Assembly: GCA_905182375.1 (NCBI GenBank)
Contig: CAJJBF010000014.1
Coordinates: 1-64,000, forward strand
Direction: 5' to 3'
DNA length: 64,000 bases
Source: Flammeovirgaceae bacterium UBA4465
GTDB taxonomy: Bacteria; Bacteroidota; Bacteroidia; Cytophagales; Cyclobacteriaceae
Positions 8,593 to 17,438 of this stretch are shown here, piece by piece (positions within the stretch are counted from its first letter, which is position 1; every line of letters starts with the position of its first letter). The notes under the pieces are model-generated. The model was not told where the DNA came from and did no database searches. It worked only from the letters and a program-made list of their open reading frames with translations. A program made the position numbers and the translations under genes.

Positions 8593-9099
8593 AACTGTGA
8601 TCTTAAATTTTAAAAAAAAGATTGTTTCTTTATGTTCAGTAAAATTAATAATTATTTTGATAATATTTAAACGTTGAGCATTTAAATATATTGTTTTTTT
8701 GTTAGAATACATTAATTTAACTTCAATTATCAAAAATTCCATGATCAGGCGAAACAGATCACATTATCGAAATAATTAAGATAATTTTATTTATTCAATG
8801 CTTTTAAAGGTTATTATTTTTACTGATGTAAAGCCTAAGATCATCTCGCGAACTTTTTTAAAATAAAATATTAAAGAGGATCCATTTAAACGACTCTATT
8901 TTTTTGTCCGATCTTTTTGTTTTCAGGTACCGCCTGCAAAGACTTCCATCATATTGTGACTTGAATTACCTTAGAGGGTACTGATAGATTGATAGGGTCT
9001 ACCGTGACCTTAGACAAGGTATAAATGGCATTGAATGCTTAACAGCGAAGTTGAAAAGAGCTCTGATGATCACTTCAATTATTCATGAGGCCTAATGGT
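8593..9099. other. Intergenic region without recognised gene
   Basis: About 500 bases between the lipoprotein and the lipid A operon. It must hold the lipoprotein promoter near 8600-8750. The part 8900-9090 is less AT-rich than the rest, but no frame of it gives a convincing protein and I see no RNA fold or tRNA. Confidence 0.5.
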
Positions 9100-9732
9100 T
9101 CATAGAGATTTCATGCGGATCGTATTCTTATTGTTTAGGTCGATGTTTTTAGAGATAAAATCATATTCATGGCGTTGATTTGAGGCTACGATTATGGTGC
9201 ATGTCCCTATTTTTTGAAGTATTTGATCACGATACCATTCAATACCTTCCTGATCTAAATTTGATGTAGGTTCGTCCAATATAAGCAATTTATTTTTGGC
9301 AAAGATGGCAAGGGCGAGTTTGAGTCGTTGCTTCATTCCAGAAGAAAAATCTTGGACTTTTTTATCAATGGAAAATTGAAAATTTGTTCTTGCTATGATT
9401 TCGTCTAAGGAGAAAGGGGTAGATCTAAATTTGAAATGAAATTCTACATGTTCTCTTAGACTGAATTCCTCTATCAAATCAACATAAGGAGCTGCCAAAC
9501 CTATCGATTGAGGTATGCTTTCAATGGGGTAAGTTTTCTTATTTTCGAAATATTGAATATTACCTGATGTGGGTTCCATGTAGGCGGATATCAGTTTTAT
9601 TAATGTACTTTTCCCACTGCCATTGGCACCAGTGATGCTTAGAGAAGATTGAGATGGAATATCTAAACTTAAGTTTCTAAGAATCCATTCTTTATTGAAC
9701 CTCTTCCCAACTTTATTAAGTTTAACCCTCAT
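9100..9732 (-). CDS. ABC transporter ATP-binding protein
   Basis: A 210-residue ATPase subunit. Walker A is GANGSGKST at residues 35-43, the signature SSGMKQRLKLA at 130-140, and Walker B with D-loop LLILDEPTSNLD at 149-160. The switch histidine region reads IIVASNQRHEYD, so an Asn occupies the place usually held by the H-loop His, as I recall from related Bacteroidota copies. It overlaps lpxA by four bases (ATG inside the lpxA end) and is the last gene of the lipid A operon. No permease is next to it, so its partner and substrate are unknown; export linked to the envelope is a guess. Confidence 0.85.
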   Translation of the reverse strand: MRVKLNKVGKRFNKEWILRNLSLDIPSQSSLSITGANGSGKSTLIKLISAYMEPTSGNIQYFENKKTYPIESIPQSIGLAAPYVDLIEEFSLREHVEFHFKFRSTPFSLDEIIARTNFQFSIDKKVQDFSSGMKQRLKLALAIFAKNKLLILDEPTSNLDQEGIEWYRDQILQKIGTCTIIVASNQRHEYDFISKNIDLNNKNTIRMKSL

Positions 9733-10505
9733 TCAATACCTTTCATGATACCTCGCTCTGATTCTTGAATGAATTTTATGATGAGATTTTTTTCTTTTGA
9801 GGATTCAAAATCACTTTGAATTTTATTAATCGCTTTACTAATATTTAAATCACTCAGATATATAATCCGATACATCTCTTGAATGTTGTTAAGTTCTTGC
9901 GTGGTAAACTTTCTTCTCCTCAGACCAATCGCATTGATGCCGCTGTAGCTCAGGGGTTCACGTGCCGCTGAGACATAGGGGGGTACATCTTTGCGAACAA
10001 GAGAACCTCCAGCAATCATCACATGGGCTCCAATTTTCACAAATTGTCTTATGGCTGCTGTACCACCAATGATGGCATAATCGCCCAAGGAGACATGACC
10101 TGCTATTTGAACCGAATTAGATACAATACAATGATTTCCTAAAATACAATCGTGCGCAACATGGACATAGGCCATCAGTAAATTATGTTCACCAATAACG
10201 GTTTGCTTTCTATGACTGGTTCCTCGTGAAATGGTTACAAATTCTCTAATAGTGGTGTTGTTACCTATGATCGTCAAGGTTTTTTCTCCTGCGAATTTTA
10301 AATCTTGCGGAACCGATGAGATTTGTGCCCCTGCAAAAATTTTACAATTATCACCTATTCTAGAACCTTCCCAAATGCAAGCGTTGGGTCCAATCCAACA
10401 GCCATCACCTATTTCTGTATCCTTGTCTATGTAAGCAAAAGGCTCAATAACTACATTTTGACCTATTTTGGCATCGGGATGGACAAAAGCTGAGGGGTTA
10501 TTCAT
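9729..10505 (-). CDS. lpxA: Acyl-ACP--UDP-N-acetylglucosamine O-acyltransferase
   Basis: A 258-residue trimeric left-handed beta-helix enzyme catalysing the first step of lipid A synthesis, 3-O-acylation of UDP-GlcNAc. Hexapeptide repeats fill residues 5-190 (HPDAKIGQNVVIEPFAYI, IGDGCWIGPNACIW). The catalytic base lies in AYVHVAHDCILGN. The C-terminal helical domain is normal. Its ATG overlaps the stop of lpxC/fabZ by one base (TAATG), indicating coupled translation in the cytoplasmic lipid A operon. Confidence 0.96.
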   Translation of the reverse strand: MNNPSAFVHPDAKIGQNVVIEPFAYIDKDTEIGDGCWIGPNACIWEGSRIGDNCKIFAGAQISSVPQDLKFAGEKTLTIIGNNTTIREFVTISRGTSHRKQTVIGEHNLLMAYVHVAHDCILGNHCIVSNSVQIAGHVSLGDYAIIGGTAAIRQFVKIGAHVMIAGGSLVRKDVPPYVSAAREPLSYSGINAIGLRRRKFTTQELNNIQEMYRIIYLSDLNISKAINKIQSDFESSKEKNLIIKFIQESERGIMKGIE

Positions 10506-11896
10506 TATTCTTTTTTTACGAGTACGGCAGTCATATTGCCTTCACAAACTAATTGGTTCCCAATATAAGCAACTCCTGACATTTTTACGAAGCCTCTCCT
10601 GATCGGCTCTAATAATTCACATTTAAATATGAGGGTATCTCCTGGAAAAACCATTTTTTTAAATTTAAAATTATCGATACCTAAGAAGTAAGTCCAATAA
10701 TTCTCAGGATCTGGTACCGAATTAAGCGCTAAGATACCTCCAATTTGGGCCATTGCTTCAACTTGTAAGACACCCGGCATTACGGGGTTTCCAGGAAAAT
10801 GACCCTGAAAAAAAGGCTCATTGAAGGTTACATTTTTAATACCCCCCACCGATTCATCATCCAGATGAAAAATTTTATCAATCAGTAAAAATGGATATCT
10901 ATGGGGTAAGATTTTCGCAATTTTATTGATATCCATTACCGGAGGTATTTTAGGATCGTATTGTGGTATTTTACTATGAGAGGTTTTTTGGATTATTTTT
11001 TTGAGTTTTCTAGCGAAGGCAATATTCGCAGCATGCCCAGGACGAGCAGCCATTATTTGGGCTTTAATAGGTCTACCTACCAATGCTAAATCCCCTACGA
11101 TGTCTAATAACTTGTGTCTGGCAGGTTCATTTTTATACCTAAGACTTACGTTATTTAGAATACCCTCTTTCTCGACTTCAACTTTGGGTTTATTGAGTAA
11201 ATGAGCCAGATGATCTAGTTCACCTGGTTTCACCATCCGATCAACCACTACAATGGCGTTAGAAATATCACCCCCTTTGATCAAGTCTTGTTTGTACAGC
11301 TCTTCAATTTCATGTAAAAAGCAAAAAGTTCTAGCATCACTGATTTGCTCATAAAAATCTGTTAATTTATTCAATGAGGCATGCTGACTTCCAAGAACAG
11401 GTGAGTTATAGTCCACCATTACAGTGACTCTGTAATCATCTAAGGGAAGTGCGATAATTTCAACATCTCGTACTTTGTCTTCATAAAAAACGCTGTGAGG
11501 TAACTCAAAGAAGTTTCTAGGAGCGGCTTGTTCTCGTAAGCCGATTTCAAGAATGGCATCCATAAATTGTCTCGCACTACCATCCATAATGGGGGGCTCA
11601 GGTCCATCAATTTTTATCAAAACATTATCTATTTCTAAGGCAACTAAGGCTGATAAGACGTGTTCGACCGTATTAATTCTTCCCCCATTTTGCTCAATAC
11701 TTGTGCCTCGAGACAAATCTACCACATTGTCTACATCGGCGTCAATAGTGGGCTGATTATCTAAATCTATTCTTTGAAATTTAATTCCATGGTTTATTTT
11801 GGCAGGGATGAAAGTCATATTGCTCACAACGCCTGTATGCAAGCCTATGCCCGAGACGGCTGCTTCGCCGCTAACTGTATGTTGATTGAATTTCAT
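10505..11896 (-). CDS. lpxC-fabZ: Bifunctional UDP-3-O-acyl-GlcNAc deacetylase / (3R)-hydroxyacyl-ACP dehydratase
   Basis: A 463-residue fusion typical of Bacteroidota. Residues 1-300 are LpxC, the zinc deacetylase that commits to lipid A. Zinc and catalytic residues appear in INTVEHVLSAL, PARHKLLDIVGDLALVG and PGHAANIAFARKL. Residues about 318-463 are FabZ with the hot-dog active-site segments HRYPFLLIDKI and GHFPGNPVMPGVLQVEAMAQ; FabZ dehydrates hydroxyacyl-ACP for fatty acid elongation. The fusion couples lipid A and membrane lipid synthesis, which compete for the same hydroxyacyl-ACP. It lies 11 bases after lpxD. Confidence 0.97.
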   Translation of the reverse strand: MKFNQHTVSGEAAVSGIGLHTGVVSNMTFIPAKINHGIKFQRIDLDNQPTIDADVDNVVDLSRGTSIEQNGGRINTVEHVLSALVALEIDNVLIKIDGPEPPIMDGSARQFMDAILEIGLREQAAPRNFFELPHSVFYEDKVRDVEIIALPLDDYRVTVMVDYNSPVLGSQHASLNKLTDFYEQISDARTFCFLHEIEELYKQDLIKGGDISNAIVVVDRMVKPGELDHLAHLLNKPKVEVEKEGILNNVSLRYKNEPARHKLLDIVGDLALVGRPIKAQIMAARPGHAANIAFARKLKKIIQKTSHSKIPQYDPKIPPVMDINKIAKILPHRYPFLLIDKIFHLDDESVGGIKNVTFNEPFFQGHFPGNPVMPGVLQVEAMAQIGGILALNSVPDPENYWTYFLGIDNFKFKKMVFPGDTLIFKCELLEPIRRGFVKMSGVAYIGNQLVCEGNMTAVLVKKE

Positions 11897-11907
11897 TGAG
11901 TTTTGGG

Positions 11908-12936
11908 CTACAAATTTAAAAGTTTTTCCTCAATTTTTTCAATCTGCTTCATTACTTCAGGTAATTTTTTGTACACAGTGTAGGATCTAAGATAATTATT
12001 GAAGTCAATGGCAGGGGTTCCATAGATGGTTTGAGCTACTTTGGTATTTTTTGAAACTCCAGATTGAGCCTGTATTTGCGTTTCAGCAGCTATTTTTAAA
12101 TGTCCAGCAATCCCAACTTGTCCACCTATTTTACAATTTTCGCCTATTTTCACAGAGCCAGCGATGCCTGTTTGAGCTGCAATTACGGTATTTTCTCCAA
12201 TCAGGGTGTTGTGACCAATTTGAATCAAATTATCTAATTTGACCCCTTTTTTGATTAGCGTTGTGTTAAAGGTGGCACAATCTATCACCGTATTGGCCCC
12301 TACATCCACATGATCTTCTAAAACAACATTGCCCAATTGAGGTATTTTTTTATAAGAGCCATCCTCAAGAGGTGCATATCCGAAGCCGTCGCTTCCCACA
12401 ACCGCTCCTGCCTGTAAGGTACAATGACTTCCAATCACACTTTTGGCATAAATTTTAACCCCTGGGTGAATGATAGTTTGATGACCAATAGTGACATCAT
12501 CACCAATATAGGTATTGGGATAAATTTTTACTTGATCACCTATTTTAACATTGCTCCCAATATAAGCGAAGGCGCCTACGTAAATGTCTGATCCATGCGT
12601 AGCCGTTTTATGTATGAAACTAGGTTCTTCAATTCCAGTCTTGTTGAAGGAAAGCAGCTGATCATATGCTTCTAACAGAGCGGTAAAAGCAGCATAGGGA
12701 TCTACAACCCTGATCAGGGCTGTATTTATTTTTTTATTTAGAATAAGTTTTTCATCAACAATAACTGCTGACGCTTGGGTTTCGTAAATAAGGGGCTCAT
12801 ACTTTGGGTTGGATAGAAAAGTGATACTTCCTTCTTCAGCATCTTCAATAGAACTGATAGTATTTACCTTAGTCTCTTTTGATCCGTCTAATTTTCCTCC
12901 TATAAGATGAGCAATTTGCTCTAAGGTAAAGTTCAT
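11908..12936 (-). CDS. lpxD: UDP-3-O-(3-hydroxyacyl)glucosamine N-acyltransferase
   Basis: A 342-residue enzyme for the third step of lipid A synthesis (N-acylation of UDP-3-O-acyl-glucosamine). The N-terminal uridine-binding domain (residues 1-100, ITFLSNPKYEPLIYET) is followed by a hexapeptide beta-helix (about 105-300, with GSDGFGYAPLEDGSYKKIPQ and QIGHNTLIGENTVIAAQTG carrying the catalytic His) and a C-terminal helix. Second gene of the minus-strand operon, 32 bases downstream of the HD-domain gene. Confidence 0.96.
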   Translation of the reverse strand: MNFTLEQIAHLIGGKLDGSKETKVNTISSIEDAEEGSITFLSNPKYEPLIYETQASAVIVDEKLILNKKINTALIRVVDPYAAFTALLEAYDQLLSFNKTGIEEPSFIHKTATHGSDIYVGAFAYIGSNVKIGDQVKIYPNTYIGDDVTIGHQTIIHPGVKIYAKSVIGSHCTLQAGAVVGSDGFGYAPLEDGSYKKIPQLGNVVLEDHVDVGANTVIDCATFNTTLIKKGVKLDNLIQIGHNTLIGENTVIAAQTGIAGSVKIGENCKIGGQVGIAGHLKIAAETQIQAQSGVSKNTKVAQTIYGTPAIDFNNYLRSYTVYKKLPEVMKQIEKIEEKLLNL

Positions 12937-12968
12937 TTAACTTTTCATTTTGTCATTGGATTGACCAA

Positions 12969-14210
12969 TTATAAATATTTCGGTAAATATAGTATTTTGG
13001 GATAGCAAAGATAATTTTTTTTCACAATTTTACTCATCACTTTGATGTTGGGCAAATCAACAGCAGCCGTGATTTCTTCTACTCTTCCATTTTTTCTTAA
13101 AATATTTATAGTTTGATTCTTTGCAGTATAAGCGGCATTGGTAACACTGCCATGGGTGACTAAACTATGAGTCATCTCAAGGGGCAACTTTAACCTTTTT
13201 GCAACCTCTTTTTTGATATCAGTTAGTTGAACTGATTTCAGAGGCTCTTCCAGTATCTCAATTTTAAATAACCTCCGATCTTTTAAAGCGTTGCTCAATA
13301 TATTGATGACGGGATCTTCATGATTTAACCAAAGTTTGATACTTCCCCAAATATCAGTATCATCTAATTCCATAAATGTTTCGAGTAATTTTGGATTTTT
13401 ATTGAAATCTTGGGCTGAAAGATCATTGCTGAGAAACAGACTGAGGGCAGGAGTAGCGGACATAGATGTATCCTTGTCCCAACAGATGCTTACCCGTTTG
13501 ATGAGTTCAATGAGCATCTTTTCACTACAAATAGAAGTTTTATGTAAATAAACCTGCCAATACATGATTCTACGGGCGCTGATAAAACTTTCAATACTAT
13601 AAATTCCTTTTTCTTCAACGACGAGCTCATCATCTACCACATTGAGCATTTTTATGATACGTTCAGCTCCAACCGTACCTTCTTGAACGCCAGTAAAAAA
13701 ACAATCTCTTTTTAGGTAATCCAGCCGGTCCATATCCAGTTGGCTAGAAACCAATTGAGTAAGGAATTTACGAGGATAGGTACCCTTAAATATTTCAATG
13801 GCTAAGGTCAGTTTGCCTGCGAATTCTTTATTCAATGCATCAAGCGTCCAAGCGGTGATGCTTTCATGGGAGACATTTTTGAAAAGACTGAATTCCAATG
13901 TGTGCGAAAAAGGACCATGACCAATATCGTGCAGAAGAATGGCAATTAATGCGCCTTCGTATTCAGCTTCAAAAATCATTTGACCTTTCTCACGAAGACT
14001 GTCTAATGTTTTTCTCATCAAATGCATCGCTCCTAAAGCATGACTAAATCGGGTATGAATGGCACCAGGATATACATAATCAGAGAGCCCCAGTTGCTTG
14101 ATTCTACGTAATCTTTGAAAATAGGGATGCTCGATGATATCAAAAATGAGTTCATTAGGTATGTTTATAAAACCATAAACAGGATCATTAAATATTTTCT
14201 TTTTATTCAA
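12969..14210 (-). CDS. HD domain phosphohydrolase (COG1078/dGTPase-like)
   Basis: A 413-residue HD-superfamily protein. The metal ligands are visible: H57 in RFSHALG, H94-D95 in ILLHDIGHG, with H98 and H103 nearby, and the distal Asp in SSQLDMDRLDYL (D159). This set is that of SAMHD1/dGTPase-like nucleotide phosphohydrolases. It is the first gene of the operon leading into lpxD, a common Bacteroidota arrangement. The substrate is not known; a nucleotide is likely. It is divergent from porX with about 50 bases between, so both promoters lie there. Confidence 0.85.
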   Translation of the reverse strand: MNKKKIFNDPVYGFINIPNELIFDIIEHPYFQRLRRIKQLGLSDYVYPGAIHTRFSHALGAMHLMRKTLDSLREKGQMIFEAEYEGALIAILLHDIGHGPFSHTLEFSLFKNVSHESITAWTLDALNKEFAGKLTLAIEIFKGTYPRKFLTQLVSSQLDMDRLDYLKRDCFFTGVQEGTVGAERIIKMLNVVDDELVVEEKGIYSIESFISARRIMYWQVYLHKTSICSEKMLIELIKRVSICWDKDTSMSATPALSLFLSNDLSAQDFNKNPKLLETFMELDDTDIWGSIKLWLNHEDPVINILSNALKDRRLFKIEILEEPLKSVQLTDIKKEVAKRLKLPLEMTHSLVTHGSVTNAAYTAKNQTINILRKNGRVEEITAAVDLPNIKVMSKIVKKNYLCYPKILYLPKYL

Positions 14211-14261
14211 AGTATATTCGAGTCAATTATAGTGTGAACATACAAAAGGATTTTCGTAAAA

Positions 14262-15809
14262 ATGCAGCAATATAAAATTTTATGGGCCGATGATGAGATT
14301 GATCTATTAATGCCTCATATTATATTTTTGGAATCTAAAGGCTATCATGTCATTCCTGTAAATAGTGGTAATGATGCCTTAGATGAGGTCGAAAAGCAGT
14401 ACTTTGATATTATTTTTCTTGATGAGAATATGCCAGGAATATCTGGGATTGAAACCTTGAGAGCAATTAAATTATCACATCCCAATATTCCCGTGGTCAT
14501 GATCACCAAAAATGAGGAAGAAGATATCATGGAAGAGGCCATTGGTTCACAGATCGCAGATTATTTGATTAAACCGTTAAATCCAAATCAAATCCTACTT
14601 TCTGTAAAAAGGTTATTGGATAAAAATCGCATAGTATCTGAAAAAACAAATTTAAGCTATCAGCAAAATTTCACTGATGTTGGTTATGAAATAGCCGATG
14701 CGACAGATTATGAAGATTGGATTGAAGTATATAGAAAATTGGTTCGTTGGGAATTATTGATTGATGAAACCAATGAAAAGGACATGTCAGAAATTCTCCG
14801 AACTCAAAAGGCTGAAGCCAATCAAAGATTCGCGAATTATATTCGATCAGATTATGAAGATTGGATGAATTCATCCGAAGGGCCATTACTTTCCCATGAG
14901 GTTTTTAAAGAAAAAGTTTTCCCGGCACTTGCACAGAGTAGTATTTTTCTCATTGTTATTGATAATTTAAGATGGGATCAATGGGAAATAATTGAGCCAG
15001 AGATTGCTCAATTATTTGAAATAGAGAAAAAAGAAACTTATTTTTCTATTTTGCCAACCACTACCAATTATGCAAGAAATGCACTTTTTGCAGGTTTAAT
15101 GCCTGCAGACATTGAAAAGGAGTATCCGGATTTTTGGACAAAAGAAAGCGAGGAAGGCTCTAAAAATAAGTTTGAATCGGACTTGTTAGCCGCTCAATTA
15201 GGGCGGAACAAAATAGAAGTAAAATACAATTATCACAAAATAATTAAAACTCAGGAAGCCAAACAGATAGAACAGAAATTAGATGAGCTCCTTAAAGCAC
15301 CTCTCAATGTATTGGTCTACAATTTTGTCGATATGCTTTCACATGCCAGGACAGACATGCAAATGATCCGCGAATTGGCTCCAGATGAATCGGCTTATAG
15401 AGCATTGACCAAAACGTGGTTTGCACATTCATCACTTTTCGAAGTTCTTAAAAAACTATCTTCAAAAAAGGTTAAAGTAATGATCACCACCGATCATGGT
15501 ACGATCCGGGTCAAAAAACCCGAGAAAATCAAGGCAGATAGAAATACCAACCATAATTTGAGGTTTAAGATAGGGAAGAATTTGGGATTTAATCCCAAAT
15601 CGGTATTTCATATGCATAAACCTGAAGTATTTAAATTACCTAAATTAAATTTGACTTCATCCTATATTTTTGCTTTGGGAGAATCATTCTTTGCCTATGA
15701 AAATAATTTTAATCATTATGCCAATCTTTATGAGGATACTTTTCAGCATGGGGGTATCAGTATGGAAGAGATGATGATTCCTCTTATAACCCTTCGACAA
15801 AAACAATGA
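14262..15809 (+). CDS. porX: T9SS response regulator/PglZ phosphodiesterase PorX
   Basis: A 515-residue two-domain protein. The receiver domain (1-120) has the acidic pair D10-D11, phospho-acceptor D54 (IIFLDEN), T82 and K104. Its output is not a DNA-binding domain but an alkaline-phosphatase-superfamily PglZ domain (about 215-510) with metal/catalytic residues in VIDNLRWD (D234), LPTTTNYARN (T266-T268), YNFVDMLSHART (D357, H361) and TTDHGT (D411, H412). In Porphyromonas and Flavobacterium PorX works with histidine kinase PorY and sigma SigP to control type IX secretion. It is followed by tsaE with a 4-base overlap. Confidence 0.92.
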   Translation: MQQYKILWADDEIDLLMPHIIFLESKGYHVIPVNSGNDALDEVEKQYFDIIFLDENMPGISGIETLRAIKLSHPNIPVVMITKNEEEDIMEEAIGSQIADYLIKPLNPNQILLSVKRLLDKNRIVSEKTNLSYQQNFTDVGYEIADATDYEDWIEVYRKLVRWELLIDETNEKDMSEILRTQKAEANQRFANYIRSDYEDWMNSSEGPLLSHEVFKEKVFPALAQSSIFLIVIDNLRWDQWEIIEPEIAQLFEIEKKETYFSILPTTTNYARNALFAGLMPADIEKEYPDFWTKESEEGSKNKFESDLLAAQLGRNKIEVKYNYHKIIKTQEAKQIEQKLDELLKAPLNVLVYNFVDMLSHARTDMQMIRELAPDESAYRALTKTWFAHSSLFEVLKKLSSKKVKVMITTDHGTIRVKKPEKIKADRNTNHNLRFKIGKNLGFNPKSVFHMHKPEVFKLPKLNLTSSYIFALGESFFAYENNFNHYANLYEDTFQHGGISMEEMMIPLITLRQKQ

Positions 15810-16228
15810 TTTACTCTTTAGATCAGATTGATAAAGTTGCTCGTAAAATAATCGATGATTTGGAAGAACATAAAGTCATTTGTGTCAATGGTGATATGGG
15901 AGCAGGTAAGACTACCTTAATCAAAAAAATAGGCGAATTTTTAGGGGTAAGTGATGCGATCCATTCGCCAACTTTTGCCATCGTCAATGAATACCACTGT
16001 AATGATGACACCCCTATGTATCATTTTGATTTTTACAGAATAACAAATATTTTAGAAGCGGTCAATTTGGGCATTGAGGATTATTTTTACAGTAATCATT
16101 TATGCTTCATCGAATGGTCTGAAAACATCACTACCTTGTTGCCCGAAAAATACCTTAATATTAATATTAAATTAACCTCCGAGAGTCAAAGGGAAATCAG
16201 TTTCGAATCATATGACAGAAGAAAATAA
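15806..16228 (+). CDS. tsaE: tRNA threonylcarbamoyladenosine biosynthesis ATPase TsaE
   Basis: A 140-residue P-loop protein with Walker A GDMGAGKTT at residues 29-37, the switch segment HSPTFAIVNEY and Walker B-like CFIEWSE. TsaE supports the TsaBD complex in making t6A at position 37 of ANN-decoding tRNAs. It overlaps porX by four bases and the following alanine dehydrogenase by 17 bases. Confidence 0.95.
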   Translation: MIYSLDQIDKVARKIIDDLEEHKVICVNGDMGAGKTTLIKKIGEFLGVSDAIHSPTFAIVNEYHCNDDTPMYHFDFYRITNILEAVNLGIEDYFYSNHLCFIEWSENITTLLPEKYLNINIKLTSESQREISFESYDRRK

Positions 16229-17438
16229 ATCTGGGTTTGAGAAAATAGGGAGGGCTGCTGCCCTCTACCCACAAGAAAAGCAGTCAAAAAGAGATAAAAA
16301 AGCTAAATCATTGAGCATCGGTGTGCCGTTGGAGATGGGGAAGCAAGAAAATAGAATATCCTTAAAGCCTGAATCAGTAGAAGTACTTGTACAGAATGGT
16401 CATCAGGTAAATGTAGAGGCATCTGCTGGTAATTCTGCCAATTATGCAGATACTGATTATAGTGAAGTAGGGGCACAGATAGTTTATGATCGTAAAACAG
16501 TTTACGCTTCCGATGTCATACTTAAGGTTGAACCTCCCACTATTGAGGAAATAGGTCTCATTCCATCGGGGGCTACTTTGATATCGGCACTTCAACCAGC
16601 TAGTCAATCTATTGAGTATTTGAAAGCGCTTCAGGAAAAGAAAATCATTGGTTTGGCCTTTGAGTTTATTGAAGATAAGGTAGGAGGACTACCGATCGTA
16701 AGATCAATGAGTGAAATTGCAGGGAGTTCGGTGATGTTAATTGCAGCAGAACTTTTGAGTAAAACCAATAGTGGATCAGGGGTGATTTTAGGTGGAGTAA
16801 CGGGCGTGCCCCCGACTAAGGCGGTCATTATTGGAGCGGGAACGGTAGCTGAATATGCAACACGAGCATCCCTAGGCTTGGGAGTTGATTTACAAGTGTT
16901 TGATAATAGAATTTATAAATTAAGAAGGTTAAAGCATGCAGTGGGCTGGCAGGTTCATACGTCGACCTTTGACCATCCGTCACTGGGAAAAGCATTGGAA
17001 TCCGCCGATGTTTTGATTGGTGCGATGCGTGCAGAAAATGGGGTTAATGGGATGGTGGTTAGCGAAGAAATGATTGCTAACATGAAGCCTAATTCTTTGG
17101 TCATAGATGTGAGCATTGATCAAGGAGGCTGCATTGAAACCTCACGCTTGACTACGTTGGATACACCGACGTTTCGAAAATACGATGTGGTCCATTATTG
17201 TGTGCCTAATATTGCTTCTAGAGTTCCAAGAACGGCATCTATTGCTATTTCGAATATTCTAACACCTATTTTGATTCAAATGGGTGAAGCTGGAGGAATA
17301 GAGGAGATGATTTTAAGAAATCAGTGGTTCATGAAAGGAGTTTATGCCTATAAAGGAAGTATTTCTAACCAACATTTAGCCACGAAATACAACTTAATTT
17401 TTAAGGATCTCAGGTTGTTGATGGCCGCTCGATTTTAA
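16212..17438 (+). CDS. ald: Alanine dehydrogenase
   Basis: A 408-residue NAD-dependent enzyme of the alanine dehydrogenase/PNT family. It carries a roughly 35-residue hydrophilic N-terminal extension (FEKIGRAAALYPQEKQSKR) seen in Bacteroidota copies. Then come SIGVPLEMGKQENRISL, the nucleotide-binding VIIGAGTVAEYATRASLGLG, and DVSIDQGGCIETS. It oxidises alanine to pyruvate and ammonia, or runs in reverse. The start overlaps tsaE by 17 bases and the 3' end overlaps convergent valS by four bases. Confidence 0.9.
   Translation: MTEENKSGFEKIGRAAALYPQEKQSKRDKKAKSLSIGVPLEMGKQENRISLKPESVEVLVQNGHQVNVEASAGNSANYADTDYSEVGAQIVYDRKTVYASDVILKVEPPTIEEIGLIPSGATLISALQPASQSIEYLKALQEKKIIGLAFEFIEDKVGGLPIVRSMSEIAGSSVMLIAAELLSKTNSGSGVILGGVTGVPPTKAVIIGAGTVAEYATRASLGLGVDLQVFDNRIYKLRRLKHAVGWQVHTSTFDHPSLGKALESADVLIGAMRAENGVNGMVVSEEMIANMKPNSLVIDVSIDQGGCIETSRLTTLDTPTFRKYDVVHYCVPNIASRVPRTASIAISNILTPILIQMGEAGGIEEMILRNQWFMKGVYAYKGSISNQHLATKYNLIFKDLRLLMAARF

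Noticed and set aside
8593-8742. N-terminal extension of the lipocalin-like lipoprotein up to 8742
   Set aside because: The lipoprotein signal peptide starts at 8592/8583; a 50-residue extension before it would destroy export, and its composition is that of AT-rich noise.
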